Notes: a model not told the origin generated them from the letters alone. DNA of 64,000 nucleotides from Stachybotrys elegans (GCA_020746835.1 JAGPNK010000032.1:1-64000); one strand, 5' to 3'; positions 1 to 13,365 are shown, counted from the first letter of the stretch. Numbers and translations are program-made.

Positions 1-780
1 ACTATAGTTTAAAAGTTTACTAATAGCTTATATTAATAATTTAGAAAAAACCTCTTAAAGTAACTTACTTTATAAATAATTTCTTTATTAGTATTATTAT
101 AAGTAGTAGCTAGAGCTATTATTACTATATCTATAGTAGGGGGATTTAATCTCTTTACTATATTATTATAAATATAGGTATTATTTACTTATATTTTAAC
201 TATAAAGTATAAGTAAATAGTAAAATATAAATAATAAATTTATTTCTTTTAAACTAAAGGCTTAAGGGCTTTATATAGCTATAAATATTAAGCTTTTCTT
301 TATTAGTAATTTAGAGTAATATTATAGGCTTTTTTAATATTATTAGTTAAAGCTTTCCATTAGTATTATAACTTTATAGTTATAGTTAGTAATACTTTCC
401 TTCTAGATATAAATTATAATAAGGCTTTTATAGTATTAATAACTTTATTTAATAAGTTAACTAAAGCTTTTTAGCTAGGTACTATTAATTAGAGCCTTTT
501 ATTTAATTTAACTCTATTTTAACCCTTTATATATACTAGCTTAATATTCTATTATATTATATATCTATATATATATAGCTTATAATATTATAGCTATTTA
601 TAGCTTAACTACTTAATTAGTTAGCTATTCTATATATTTAATAATAGCTTTATTATTATTTCTCTTTACTATTTATAACTATATTAGTTACTAAAGTATT
701 AAATATTATCTTTACTATTTATTTATTTTTTACTATTTATACTTTATACTATATACTCTTTTTCTTATTATAATATATTA
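1..780 (+). repeat. Family-1 element, copy A (partial, RIP-degraded)
   Basis: This is the right-hand part of the family-1 element. It lines up base by base with 4760-5517, for example the tract ending in TATACTCTTTTTCTTATTATA near 745-775, but nearly all G/C have become A/T. It is cut by the window edge. The same tract occurs inverted at about 1735-2475, so copies A and B form an inverted pair about 0.95 kb apart. Confidence 0.7.
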
Positions 781-1734
781 ATTAATAAAATTATTAAATT
801 TATATTAGTTTATATAAACTTTAAATTTATATTTAATATTTACTAAAAATATAAAAAAGACTTTTAATATTTAAAATAATATTAAAATTAAATAACTTAA
901 AAAACCTATATAAATAGCTTTAAATAGAAATTTTCTTTATATAAAAATAAATAAAGAAATATTATAATAAAAAGTAATTAAAAAAATTAATTTTTTAAAA
1001 GAAAAATATACTTTTTTTTATTATAAAAATATTAATATAAAATAATTAAATAAAAACCTTAATTATTATTATATTAAAATATTTTAATTAAAAAAAATAT
1101 TTTTAATAATAATTATAAATTTAATTTATTAAATAAAATATAACTATATTTAATTTTTTATATTTTACTATTAAAATTTATAAAAAGAACTATTTATATT
1201 AAAAAATATATATTAATAAAGCTATTTTAAAATAAAAATTAAAAATTAAAAAGATTTTTAATTATAAAAAAAATATAAAAATAAAAAACTAATAAAAATA
1301 CTTTATTAAGTAGAAAAACTATAATAAATTAAAAAATATATAAAAACTATTTAAATATTTATTTTATATTTAAAAGGAGATTTAATAGTATTATTAATAA
1401 AAAAAAATATATTTTATAAATTAAAACTAAGTTTAAAAAAAAACTAATTAATATTATTAAAAGTATTTATTATTTATAATTTCTTTATTAAATAAAACTT
1501 ATAAATATTTAAAAATAAAAAAATACTATTATTTTTATTTAATTAAGTAATATTATAATAAATTATAGTTTTCTAATAAAAGTATATATTTATATAGATT
1601 TTTTAAATATAAAATAATTATATAGTAATTATAATTATATAAATTTAAAAAATAAAAAGTTTATTTAATAAATATAGTAAGTTATTATTAATAGAGTTTT
1701 TTTTTTAAAATAAATAAGCTTTATAATAAAAAAA

Positions 1735-2970
1735 AAAGTATATAGTATAAAGTATAAATAGTAAAGAGTAAATAAATAGTAAAGATAGTATTTAATACTT
1801 TAGTAATTAATATAGTTATAAATAATAAAGAGAAATAATAATAAGGCTATTATTAAACTATTTATATAAAGTAACTAACTAGTTAAGTAACTAAGCTATA
1901 AATAGCTATAATATATATAAATATATAATATAATAGAATATTAAGATATATAGAGGGTTAAAGTAGGGTTAGACTAAATAGAAGGCTTTAATAGTGTCTA
2001 GTTAAAAAGCTTTAATTAACTTATTAAATAAAGTTACTAATACTATAGAAGCCTTATTATAACCTATACCTAAAAGAAAAGTACTATTAGTAATACTAAT
2101 AGAAAGCTTTAAGCTAGAAAAGTCTATAATATTACTTTAAACTACTAATAGAGCTATTAAAAAGCTTAATTTATACCTATAGCTATATAAAGCCCTTAAG
2201 CCCCTAGCTTAAAAAAGATAAATTTATTATTTATATCTTACTACTTATTTATACCTTATAGCTAATTAAAACAATTAAAATATAAGTAAATAATATCTAT
2301 ATCTATAATAATATAGCTATATTAAAGGGGTTAAATCCCCTTATTAAAGCTATAAATATAATAGTAATAGCTCTAACTATTATTTATAATAATACTAGTA
2401 AAAAAGTTATTTATAAAATAAATTACTTTAAGAGATTTAATAATAGTATTACTAATAGTTTAGAAATAGAATAACTTTTACTACTTTTTTTCTTTAGTTA
2501 ATTTAAAATTAAAATATAAAAAGTAAAAGAATAAAAAAACTAAAAGAAACTAGCTTTTTAAAAATAAGCCCTTTAGTTAGTAAACTAAAGGTATAAAAAA
2601 GTAATAGCTATAAGGCTAGCTAACTTAAAAAGCCTTAGCTTAGTTTTTTAATATAGATTTTTAATTAGTTTTTACTTTAGTTATTAAATTAATTACTTTT
2701 ACTATTTTAAAATTATATATTTAATATCCCTATAATATAATATTATAAAAAGCTATTAAATAATATATTAAAAGCTATAATTATATATAGAAGCTATATA
2801 CTAAGCTATAAAGAAGTATATAATGTAAAGGAGCTATAAGGAAAGCTAGGTATATATAATATAGAGAACTTATTTAGTTAGTAATAGTATATAGAAATAA
2901 GTCTAGAGTAAGCTAGAAAAGATAGTAAAAAAAACTAGTATAAGCCTTTTAAACTTTATATTTAAAAGGG
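1735..2970 (-). repeat. Family-1 element, copy B (RIP-degraded)
   Basis: Read on the minus strand this follows the whole of the GC-retaining copy at 4090-5517. The plus-strand start at 1735-1800 matches the reverse complement of the element's 3' end, and 2930-2965 matches the reverse complement of its 5' end (AGTATAAGCCTTTTAAAC type). No coding potential remains. Confidence 0.7.
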
Positions 2971-3869
2971 AAATAAACTTTATAAAAATTTAAAAATTAT
3001 ATTAAAGCTATAGTTAAATAAAAAAAACTATAAAAAAGTAAAAAAGATATATAAACTAAAGTTATTAAAATACTATTATAATAAACCTTTTATAATATAT
3101 ATTTATAATAATACTTAATATTTTTAATTATAATATAATAATAACTATAAAAAAACATTAAGTATATAGTATATTTATTTTATAATTAGTAAGGAAAATA
3201 AATTCTATAAGTATTTAAATTTTATAATATTTATAAGTACTATATAATATAGTTAGCTATTTAAAAATAAAAATAAAAAAGAAAAGAATACTAATAAAAT
3301 AAAAATAAATAGACTTTTTATATAGTTTTAAAATAAAAGACTATTATAAAGGGGTATTATATTATAATATAATAATTATATAAATTATATAATAAATTAT
3401 ATAATAAATTATATAATTTATAAAGAATTAAAAACTTACTAAATTAAATAGTTTAAAATAAGTTTTAATTTTAAACTAATAGTTTTATTAAATAGTTAGT
3501 TTATATAGTATATAAATAAAAGAATTCTATAAAGAATATCTATTTAAAAAGTCTATTAGCTATTAATATAATTTAATTACTTTAACTATTATATATATTA
3601 AGTATTTAAATATTATTAAATATAATATATATTTAATAATATATATATTCTAACTATTTTATTAATAACTAACTTTAATATAATTAAACTTAATTATAAT
3701 TAAAAACCTAACTATTATATTATATTATAATTAGTTTATTTATAATTATATTTATACCTATAGTTTCTATAGTTATAAAAGGGATATTATATAATTAAAG
3801 CCTTAATATAATTTTTAAAATATAAATAATTAAATATAATAAGAAAAAGAGTATATAGTATAAAGTATA

Positions 3870-6525
3870 TATCCCCCTAAGTATAAAGTAAAACTACTTA
3901 AAGAAAAAGAAATATTAGTAAGGTTCTTTCTTTAATTATACTAAGGTTAAATAAATTATATAAATGCCTAATTATCTATTATATAATATACTTAATTATC
4001 TATATTAGACTATATTAAGGCTTTAACTATATAGAAAATATCCCTTTTATAGCTATAGAGACTATAATTATAAATATAGTTATAAATAACCCTTCTAAGC
4101 ATGAGGTTTAAAAGGCTTATACTGTTTTTTTCACTGTCTTTTCCGGCTTACCCTGGACCCGTTCCCACATACTGTTGCTGACTAAGTAGGTTCCCTGCAT
4201 TACATGACTAGCGTCTAGCTTTCCCCACGGCTCCTTTGCATTATATATTAGCCTTCTTATACAGCCGTAGTTTCTTTACAGCCGTATAGCTTCCGCATAT
4301 GACTACGGCTTCTAATGCATTGCACAGTACCTTCCGCCACGACTATGGCTTCTAACACATTGCTTCTCTCTATAATAGTATCGGCATTCAATTAAATAAT
4401 ATAAAGCTGTAGCAAGTGCTAACAAGCAATGCAGTTATATTACAGGGGCATTAAATATATAATTCAGTGAGAAGGCAGTAAAAGTAATTAATTTAATAAC
4501 CAAACAAAAAAACCAACTAAAAACCTATATTAAAAAACCAAGCTAAAGCTCTCTTAGAGTAACTCTAACTGTCTCTGGCTTCTAAAGTAAGCTATATATC
4601 TCTATAGCCCTCTATTAATCCCTTATTAGCTTAATTTAGCTACTAAGGGGCTTTTTATTAGTAAGTTAGGCCTTCTTACCCTTTCTACTCTATTGCTTTT
4701 TATATAGCTCTAGGGCTCTAGGGAAAGAGAGATAGTAGAAGTTATTCTATTACTATTAGTAATACTATTATTAGTTAGAAAAGACCCCTTAGGGCAACTT
4801 ACCTTATAGATAACTTTACTAGTATTTATAGTGGCAGCAGCTAAGGCTACTATAGCTGCTAGAGTAGCTTTAGCAGGGGGATTTAACCCCTTTAATACAG
4901 CTGTATTATTATGGGTATGGGTATTGTTTGCTTGCATTTTGAGTAACTATAAGGCATAAGTAGGTAGTGGAATATAGATAATGAATTTATCTCTCTTGAG
5001 CCAGGGGCTTAAGGGCTTTATATAGCTATAGGCTGTAGAACAAGCTTTTCTCTATTGGCAGCCTAGAGCGATGGCTTTTCTAGCTTAAAGCTTTCCATTA
5101 GCATCGTGGCGCTCTCCATCTGGGCATAGGTTACGGTCACAGTCATAATAAGGCTTCTACAGCGCAACCTTATTTAATGAGTCAACCAAAGCTTCCCAGC
5201 CGGGCACCGGCAACCTTATGTGGTTGCAACCCCGCCCCAACCCTCTGTACGTGTATGTGTATGAGGCCAGCTCGACATCCCGTCGCATCACATGCCTGTG
5301 CATGCTCAGTGTGGCTTGTGATAGTGCTCGCAGCCACCTGTGGCTCGGCCACTCAGCCAGTCGGCTACCCTGTATGCAAGGGCAGCCTAATAATGGCCTT
5401 GTTATTGTTTCTCTCTACTATTTATAACTACATTAGTTGCTAGGGCACTAGGCACTACCTCTATTGTTTATTTACTCTCTACTACTTATACTCTATACTA
5501 TATACTCTTTTCCTTATTATAGTTATAAATAAACTAATAGTAATATAATTAATAAGGGTTTTCTATCTATAAGTTAAGGATATATTAAACATTATTTAGA
5601 CCTTATAAATATAGCCTAAAATACTTAAATCCCTTTATTAAGTAGTATAATAATTTATTAAAGTCTATCTCTAAGGGTTATTTCTAGTCTAGCTTTAGTA
5701 TCTAGCTATTTTTTAAGCTAGAGATATTTAGTTATTTTTAAAGAGAATTCTCTTTTTTTACCTTTTATTTTTTAATAATCTAAATTAAAATAATCTAAAA
5801 GCCTTTTAAAAGGCTTAAAGAATATAGTCTATTACTATTAGTAATACTATTCTTTAATAGATTAAAAAAGGTCTCTTAGAATAGATAGACTTATTTATAC
5901 CTAGCTATATATAGCCTTAATAGACTATTTAGTAGGGGAATTTAACTTAGAAATACCCCTAGCGTTCTAATTATTTAGTTAGTTTATTTATTACTAATAG
6001 AGAGTAAATCTAATAGTATATAAATAGAAAGAAAAGAAAGAGAGAGATAATAGAAAGAGTAAAGACCTTTTTATATATATTTCTTAAACTCTATTCTAGG
6101 GCTAGGCCTTATATACTAAATTATATATTTCTAGTCTAATATAGCTATAGTACTATTTATAGCTATAGCTATTATATATTTATATAGTTTAAGGACTTCT
6201 ATTAGAATTATAATAATATTTTAACCTTAGTATATTACTTTTATATTTTTAAGGCTAGCCTTATTAAAATATATACTAATAAATAGTATATATATATATT
6301 AAGTCTACTAACTATAGGTCCCTTTAACTATATATACTTTTACTATTACTATTACTATTATAGCTCTTTTATTATTCTCTAGCTCTAGCTAATAGAAAAT
6401 ATTAGCTATAGTTTAATAATCCCTTTATTATTTAATACTATTCTTTAGTTCTATAGATAGTAAGGTTACTATTATTTATATATACTATTATTCTTTTTTT
6501 ATACTAAATATACCTACTATATTAT
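3870..6525 (+). mobile_element. Family-2 element, interrupted by a family-1 insertion
   Basis: The left part is 3870-4089 (starting near CCCCCTAAGTATAAAG) and the right part is 5518-6525 (ending near CTACTATATTATAG). Together they match the uninterrupted copies at about 48055-49280 (same strand) and 46402-47690 and 8150-9445 (opposite strand). The element is about 1.2-1.3 kb, RIP-degraded and non-coding as it stands; the family is not recognised. The break falls exactly at the 15-bp duplication flanking copy C of family 1. Confidence 0.65.
4090..5517 (+). mobile_element. Family-1 element, copy C (full-length, GC-retaining)
   Basis: About 1,428 bp flanked by an exact 15-bp direct repeat TATAGTTATAAATAA (4075-4089 and 5518-5532). 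It is less mutated than its relatives and keeps normal GC at 4100-4400 and 5100-5460. The 3' end is CTTTTCCTTAT, shared with four short fragments elsewhere that each have their own 13-16 bp duplication. Variable-length duplications and 5'-truncated siblings sharing one 3' end are typical of non-LTR retroposons (LINE or SINE type). No reverse transcriptase frame is visible; the longest frame (minus strand, 75 codons, 4710-4937) is unrecognised. A non-autonomous SINE-like element is the best reading. Confidence 0.7.
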
Positions 6526-7850
6526 AGTATAAAGTATAAATAATAAAAAGTAAATAAATAGTAGAAATAATATTTAATACTTTAGTAATTAATATAGTTA
6601 TAAATAGTAAAAAGAAATAATAATAAAGCTATTATTAAACTATTTATATAAAGTAACTAATTAATTAAGTAGCTAAGTTATAAATAGCTATAAATACTAT
6701 TATAAACTATATTAAACTTATATATAAATATATAATATAATAGAATATTAAAATATATAAAGGGTTAAAATAAAATTAAATAAAAAGCTCTAATAGTACC
6801 TAGCTAAAAAGCTTTAGTTAATTTATTAAATAAAGTTATATTATAAAAGCCTTATTATAATTTATATTTAAATAGAAAGTACTATTAATAATACTAATAG
6901 AAAGCTTTAATAATATTAAAAAAGCTTATAATTATAACTATATAAAGTTATTATTACTTTAAACTATTAATAAAGAAAAGCTTAATATTTATAACTATAT
7001 AAAGTCTTTAAGTCTTTAGTTTAAAAGAAATAAATTTATTATTTATATTTTACTATTTATTTATATTTTATAGTTAAAATATAAGTAAATAATATTTATA
7101 TCTATAATAATATAATTACTTTAATAATTATAATAGTTTTAACTATTATTATTATTAATATTAGTAAAGTTATTTATAAAATAAATTACTTTAAGAGATT
7201 TAATAATAGTATTATTAATAGTTTAAAAATAAAATAACTTTTATTATTCTTTTTTTTTTAAAGTCTTAAAGCTATATAAAAAGTAATAAAATAGAAAGAG
7301 TAAAAAGGCCTAACTTATTAATAATAGGCCTTTTAGTAACTAAATTAAACTAATAAAAAAGAAATAACTATAGAGCTTTAATATAAGGCTTACTTTAAAA
7401 GCTAAAGATAGTTAGAGTTACTTTAAGAGAGTTAGTTTAGTTTTTTAATATAGATTTTTAATTAGTTTTTTTATTTAGTTATTAAATTAATTACTTTTAC
7501 TATTAAATTATATACTTAATGCCTTTATAATATAATATTTAATTAAATATTAATACTATTATAAAGAGTAAAAAGAGCTAGATAAATAATATATAGTAAA
7601 TAAACAATGTATTAAAAGCTATAGTTATATATAAAAGACTATAAAAAAAGCTATAAAGAAGCTATAGCTATATAAAAAGACTAATATATAATGTAAAAAA
7701 ACTATAAAGAAAGCTAGGCATTAGTTATATAATATAAAAAACTTATTTAGTTAGTAATAGTATATAAAAATAAATTTAAAATAAACTAGAAAAAAAATAA
7801 AAAATAAAGAAAAATAATATAAGTCTTTTAAACTTTATATTTAAAAGAAA
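6525..7850 (-). repeat. Family-1 element, copy D (RIP-degraded)
   Basis: The reverse complement follows copy C through its length, ending at about 7830-7850 with the counterpart of the 5' end. It sits directly against the right end of the family-2 copy at about 6525. No duplication could be assigned, and its element 3' terminus seems shortened. Confidence 0.6.
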
Positions 7851-8149
7851 TATATATTCTATTATATTTATTATATTTAGTAAAATAGCCTTTTATAGCT
7901 TTATATTACTTTAGTTATTAATATAATTTAATTACTTTAATTATTTATATATTTAACTATTATTAAATATATATAAAAATTAAAAATAATAAATATATTT
8001 ATTATTTAATAAAGTATTATTAAAAGTTTTAAATTACTTATACTTACTTTATATAAATTTAATTCTATATATAATATATTACCTTTAGTAATATTAATTA
8101 GTTATTTAAATTATTTAATATTTTAAATTATATACTATATTATATAGTT

Positions 8150-9445
8150 TATAATATAGTAAGTATATTTAGTATAAAAAAAAGAATAATAATATATATA
8201 AATAATAGTAACCTTACTATATATAGAATTAAAAAATAATATTAAATAATAAAGGGATTATTAAACTATAATATATAATATTAATATCTTTTATTAACTA
8301 AAGCTAAAGAATAATAAGGGGGCTATAATAGTAATAATAATAGTAACTATATATAAGTATATATAATTAAAGGGACTTATAATTAGTAAACTAGCCTTAA
8401 TATATATATATACTATTTATTAGTGTATATTTTAATAAGACTAGCTAAAGGTAATATACTATAATTCTAATAGAAGTTCTTAAACTATATAGACTTATAA
8501 TAAAGAAATATATAATAGCTATAGCTATAAATAGTACTATAGCTATATTAGGCTAGAAATATATAATTATATAAAGCCTAGCTTTAAAATAGAGTTTAAA
8601 AGATATATATAAAAAGGCCTTTATCTCTCTATTATATATCTCTCTTTTTTTTTCTTTTTATTTATATATTAAAATCTTTATTATTAATAATCTATATATA
8701 GTAGCTTAATAGAGAATATAAACTAAAATACTAAAAATAGTATAATTCTCTTAAAGTAAAAATACTAATAGTTTACTTAAACTAAAAATAGTTAAATAGA
8801 AATAAGTTTATTTATTCTAAGAGACTAAGAAATAGTATTATTAATAGTCTATATTATATAATAGACTAGGGCTTTTAAGCCCTTTAAATAATAGTTTAAT
8901 AGTCTAGATTTAAGTTTCTTTTAAAACTAAAGAGATAAAAAGAAAGTAAATAAAACTAATAAGCCTACTAGGGCTTTCTTTAAATAATAGGCTTATATTT
9001 TAAAGCTAAACTATTAGAATAGTAAAAATGGCTACTTAGTATACTACTTTAATAAAGGGAAATAGAAAGCTTTCTTAATACTAAGTATTTTAAACTGTAT
9101 TTTTAAAAGGCCTAAATAATATTTAATATATTTTATAAATAGAAAACCCTACTTATTAATTATACTACTATTAGTTTATTTATAATTATATTTATAACTG
9201 TGGTTTCTATAGCTATAAAAGAGATATTTTCTATATAATTAAAGCCTTAATATAGTCCTTAAATTATTTAGAAAGTCAGTTAAATAATAGTATACTAAGG
9301 AATATATAATATAAATAATTAAATATATTATATAATGGGTAATTAAGCATTTATATAATCTATTTAACCTTAGTATAAATAAAAAGAAAACCTTATTAAT
9401 ATTCCTTCTCTTTTAAATAGTTTTACTTTATACTTAGAGAGATTA
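8150..9445 (-). repeat. Family-2 element, inverted copy
   Basis: The reverse complement of this tract parallels 48055-49280 and 5518-6525. Shared landmarks are the ATTATTCTTTTTTATACTAAATATAC-type right end and the left end near a CCCCTAAG-like sequence. RIP-degraded; no frame survives. 9446-9960 is further AT-rich DNA in which I see nothing specific. Confidence 0.6.
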
Positions 9446-10044
9446 TATAGTTTATATAAATAAATCTAATTTAAATTTATATTTTTAAGCTTTTATAATA
9501 AATAAATATAAAATTATTAAAACTATTTTAAAAATACTATATAATAGATAAATAATTAAAGTATTATACTTTTATTTTAAAAGATTTTATTTTATTTTAT
9601 TTTATATTCTTTTTTAAGAAATTTAAAAAAGTATATAGTATAAATTTATAAATCTTTAACTTTTTAAAATATAATAAAGAAAAAAATATTTTTAAAAATA
9701 TCTTTATATTTCTTAAGTAAATATTTATATATATAAGAAATTTAAAATTTTTAGTAATTTAAATTATTAACTAATTTAAAATGCTAACTAGTACTATCTA
9801 AAGGGTAGTAAGGCTATAAAACGCGAATTAAATAGGGCGGACATAAGTAGGCTTTTTTGCCTTCTCTCTTAAACTTATTACTATAAGAACTAAAAAGGGC
9901 AAGTATACCTACTGTTTAGCAGAGCATTTATTTTGGTAAATATCCTTCCTCACAATATAACTATCACTTAGTAAGTCTCACCCTGACCGCTCTGCTAATA
10001 TAAACCCATAGCATACCTTGGACTGCCACCCTGGGGTCCAAACG

Positions 10045-11728
10045 TCACATGCCCATGCTACTGAGTACTGAGGCCCACGTCTCCTGGTCCCGTATGACGG
10101 CTTCTCTCTTCGTCTCGTCCCGCAGCTCGAAGCTGACCTTGAAGGGGTTCGGGCTGGGAACGAGCCCGTGGTGATAGCCAGTCTCGAAGCTCGTGTCGAG
10201 GGGCTCCTGGGCCACAATCTTGTAAGCCCACAGCATCTTGGCCAAGGCCAGCAGCGCAGACGTGTGCGCAAACTCTGACCCGGGGCACATCCTGCGCCCG
10301 TAGCCAAAGGCGTAGGTCGCCTGCCTGCCGGGAAAGTTTTCGTCGTCTGATTTGAGGCCCAAGGGGTGGTCGATGTACCTCTCGGGGATGAACTCGTTGG
10401 GTCGGTCGTACGCCGCCGGATCATGGTGCATCGCATATATATTGGTGAGAACAACGGTGCCCTTTGGTATCATGTAGCCCTCAAAGACATCATCCGCTTC
10501 GAGTGTGTGCGGTAGGCCGAGCGGTGCTGCAGGGCGGAAGCGACGGATCTTGCGAGTGGCATGGTGATTAGTAGGGGCCTTACAGGGTCTCGTGATGGGC
10601 GCCGGATTAGCTTACCTCCAGTAGAAAAGCGCGAAGATAAGGTAATGCATCGATATCATCTGTAGTGGGCGGCTTCTCCAAGTCGAGTCGACGCAGCTCC
10701 GCGAAGCACTTGTCCTGTATGTCTGGGTAAGCCGCCATGAACAAGACAGAGCTCATGGCGGAGGAATATGTAGTGTCAACGGCAGCATCCAACAGGGCGC
10801 CGCCCGTCCAGGCCATCTCATCGTCCGACATTCGATAGTCTGGCTTCTTTCCCGGCTCGTTCTCCTCGAGCAGCTTCGCCACTACGCCTTGGTATTTCCC
10901 CGACGCTCCGTCGCCAATGGCGGCGGCGCGGAGCTCCTTGGAAGCTCGTAGGGTCACGGGGTACTCGTCCATCATGTACTTGTGTACTCCTTTCGCAAGT
11001 GTCTTCCAATGTGCAAACCTCTCGGGGACCAGCCGCAGAATGGGAATGACATCGACGGGAGGGGTGGTTCCGGGGTCCAGCATCCTGAGCCAGTCGCCCT
11101 GCGCAGCGTATAAGCGATGCATGAAGGCGACGCCTCGTTTCTCCAGGCTCTGCCCGGTGATAGCGAGAAGCGGCGTGGCGATTGCCCAGTACTTGATGTG
11201 GTCGAGAGACTCCTCCGGGGTCGTCTGGAGCAGCTTCCGGGCGAGGCTCGCAGCGGTAGCTTCTTGCATGGGCACTGTCGCCTTCTCGACAGCCGACCCG
11301 AAGTACCTGACAGACGTCTTGCGCCATTTCCGGAGAAACGGACCCGGCTGCAGGTTCAGGATGTGCTTGTCGCCATGCTCCTTAAAGACGTGCTCAACCG
11401 CAATATAGCCAAACCGCCTACCGGAGTAGATGGCACCGCGCTTACTGAAGAGCTCGTGGACAGGCCGAGGATGGCTGAGAACCACGACGTTGGCCGGGCC
11501 CATCTTGAGGCCCATGATCTCTCCATACGTGCTGGCCCATTTCTGAAACTGTAAGAAGGATAAATTGAGAGGGACTTGGTGCAGGTTGCCGAAGCCGATG
11601 CGAATAGGCGGGCCAGGGGGGTAGAGCTTCGGGCGGAGAGTGGAAAGGAGATATTGCGCGACCTTGCCAATGGCGATGCAGACGCTCGCAACGAGCGCTG
11701 CTCCCATCCAGGTGCTGGAAGTGAACAT
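10045..11728 (-). CDS. Cytochrome P450 monooxygenase (OrdA-like group)
   Basis: Two-exon model: exon 1 11728-10616, exon 2 10548-10045; the 67-bp intron (GTAAGC..CAAG with CTAAT branch point) is phase 0. It encodes about 537 aa. The start at 11728 puts an N-terminal membrane anchor directly before the proline-rich hinge PPGPP; an in-frame upstream ATG at 11869 would add a basic, non-anchor extension and is less likely. Visible P450 signatures are the I-helix AAVDTT, the K-helix ExxR (EIRR) formed across the splice junction, and the haem loop FGYGRRMCPG with Cys about 459. The family is an ER-bound, NADPH-P450-reductase-dependent oxygenase; similarity to the O-methylsterigmatocystin oxidoreductase group is by eye only and the substrate is unknown. 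The frame is intact although the gene is an island in RIP-degraded DNA, with normal sequence for only about 160 bp upstream. Confidence 0.88.
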
Positions 11729-12590
11729 GATGTTTTGTGCATAGAAACCGCGTTGGGTGAGAGAGCATAGAGGCAAGTGAGCGAGGAGGGCAGTCCCCTT
11801 AAATGCTTTGAAGCATTGCTGCCGCTGGCGGTGCTTGGGGAGCCTGAAGAGTCGTTTAGTATCTGGCAATTTCGAAGGCTGGTAAGATACATATAATGAA
11901 ATATATAGTAGGTTTTAAAAAGTAATCTATTTTAAGTATATCTCTATAGTTAAGATTTTATTAAACTATTTATTTACTAAAAATAATTATATTATAAAGT
12001 ATAGTAAAAAAATATTTTTATTTTTTTAAACTTATTTAAAATACTTTAGTATTTTTATTTCTTTTAAAGCTTTAAAATAGAATTTTCTAGGATTTTTTAA
12101 AAGTAAGTATTTAAAATAAAATAAGTTTAGTAATAGATTTATATATAAATACTATATATATTTATTAAGGAAATTATTAATATAAAGAAATAAAATTAAA
12201 GTAAGGATTTTAAGATTTAAAGGTAAAATATTAAAAAAAACTAAATAAGCTATATTTTTCTTAGAATTATTTACTATTTATATATAATAAGGAAAAGAGT
12301 ATATAATATAAAGTATAAATAGTAAAGAGTAAATAAATAGTAAAAATAATACTTAATACCCTAATAATAAATGCAGTTATAAATAGTAAAGAAGAATAAC
12401 TATTTATATATTAATACTTAAAAAAAAATTTAAAAATCTCTTAGCTAGCTATAGCTATTTCCTTTTCTTATTAATAATAAGTTATTACTAATAATATTTT
12501 AAAAGATAAATTACTTTTTTTACCCTACTATAAGCTTACTATATTATTAAGTTTATAGATATCTCGAACTATTTTCTAATAGTAAGAAGT
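11729..12590. repeat. AT-rich spacer with one element fragment
   Basis: The first 160 bp (11729-11890) keep normal composition and would be the P450 promoter. From about 11890 the DNA becomes AT-only and RIP-like until about 12590. Apart from the short family-1 fragment annotated separately, nothing is recognisable. Confidence 0.6.
12286..12398 (-). mobile_element. 5'-truncated family-1 fragment with TSD
   Basis: A 113-bp piece carrying only the element 3' end, seen as ATAAGGAAAAGAG on the plus strand. It is flanked by the 13-bp direct repeat ACTATTTATATAT (12273-12285 and 12399-12411). The polarity and shared end match copy C. Confidence 0.7.
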
Positions 12591-13365
12591 TAATTATTAT
12601 ATAGCTCACTTTCTCTTTTCAACTCCATCGGTATCATTCTCCCCTCATTTAGTGAAAGCCACATGCACCCACGATTTATTCTGGGATAGCATTTCGTAGC
12701 GATGCAACGCTGACGATACTTGGATGGCATCATCCGCGGCGGCACCTGCCGCACCTGGCAACAATTTCTCCGCTCGTACTCGCCCCGCATCGCCGAACCA
12801 GTAGCAGGCTTCCTGCGCATGATATAGCCATCGTAACAACCGGGACTACTATCATCTATGCTGTTGAATGCAAGGCGGTGTGACAAATCATCTCGCATGA
12901 GATAGCCTGAGCGAGTGGCACAGTCATGGTACAGACTTTTCCACTTGCCTCCGGACGTCCCCGGAGTCCCGGACACCCTGGTGAGCCGCGTTCCTGGACA
13001 ACCTCACGAGACGGCAGTATATTGCTGCTTGACATTGCGGCTTGGTATGGCAGGATTTGAGCACCGTCACCATGTGTAAGCGGCTCTGCCCCGTTATAGA
13101 CCCCTTGAATTGGTAGCAACCATATCTCGTAAGGTGGACTATCTCCATCCTCCGTCTATGGACCTTGCCATACGGGCAGAACAGGAGCCCGACTCATCTA
13201 CGTGCAATGATGGGGGCACAGAGCGAATGGCAATGATACTAAAGATCTTCTGTCACCTCTCGTATGATTGCGAGCGCACTTCACTTTTCCCGTCTTATCG
13301 CGATGCTGGTCACTTTATGCATGCAAGTATGCGGCGAGTGTGATGCTCCATGCATCATACTGACG
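12590..13365. other. Non-repetitive interval without a recognisable gene
   Basis: GC content is normal and several frames of 60-130 codons exist on the minus strand (longest 12590-12976, 128 codons), but none shows a known motif, a consistent splice pattern or a conserved look. It may be remnant coding DNA; I cannot assign it. Confidence 0.4.

Larger units (their letters stand above)
1..4089. repeat. AT-rich RIP-degraded repeat block
   Basis: The block is almost entirely A/T with TpA steps everywhere, no usable reading frame and very few CpG or CpA steps. This is the usual appearance of ascomycete transposon DNA after RIP. It contains two copies of family-1 elements in opposite orientation (1-780 forward, about 1735-2970 reverse), with a featureless spacer at about 780-1735, and fragments of family 2 at about 3690-4089. 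No gene is visible. The RIP interpretation is inferred from composition; no dinucleotide index was computed. Confidence 0.85.

Noticed and set aside
5330..5380. tRNA-like A box (TGGCTGAGTGG on the minus strand) in family-1 copy C
   Set aside because: It lies on the strand opposite to the element polarity deduced from the shared 3' end, and no convincing B box follows, so a tRNA-derived SINE head is not supported.
5177..5443. Two short plus-strand ORFs inside family-1 copy C
   Set aside because: They lie in the non-coding 3' half of the element, overlap in different frames and are not preserved in the sister copies.
1..9960. Mitochondrial DNA or centromere core as the explanation for the AT-rich block
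   Set aside because: There are no mitochondrial genes or introns, and the block consists of recognisable degraded copies of nuclear dispersed elements with target duplications.
10917..11554. Plus-strand ORFs of 145-163 codons opposite the first P450
   Set aside because: Antisense shadows of a clearly coding minus-strand exon.
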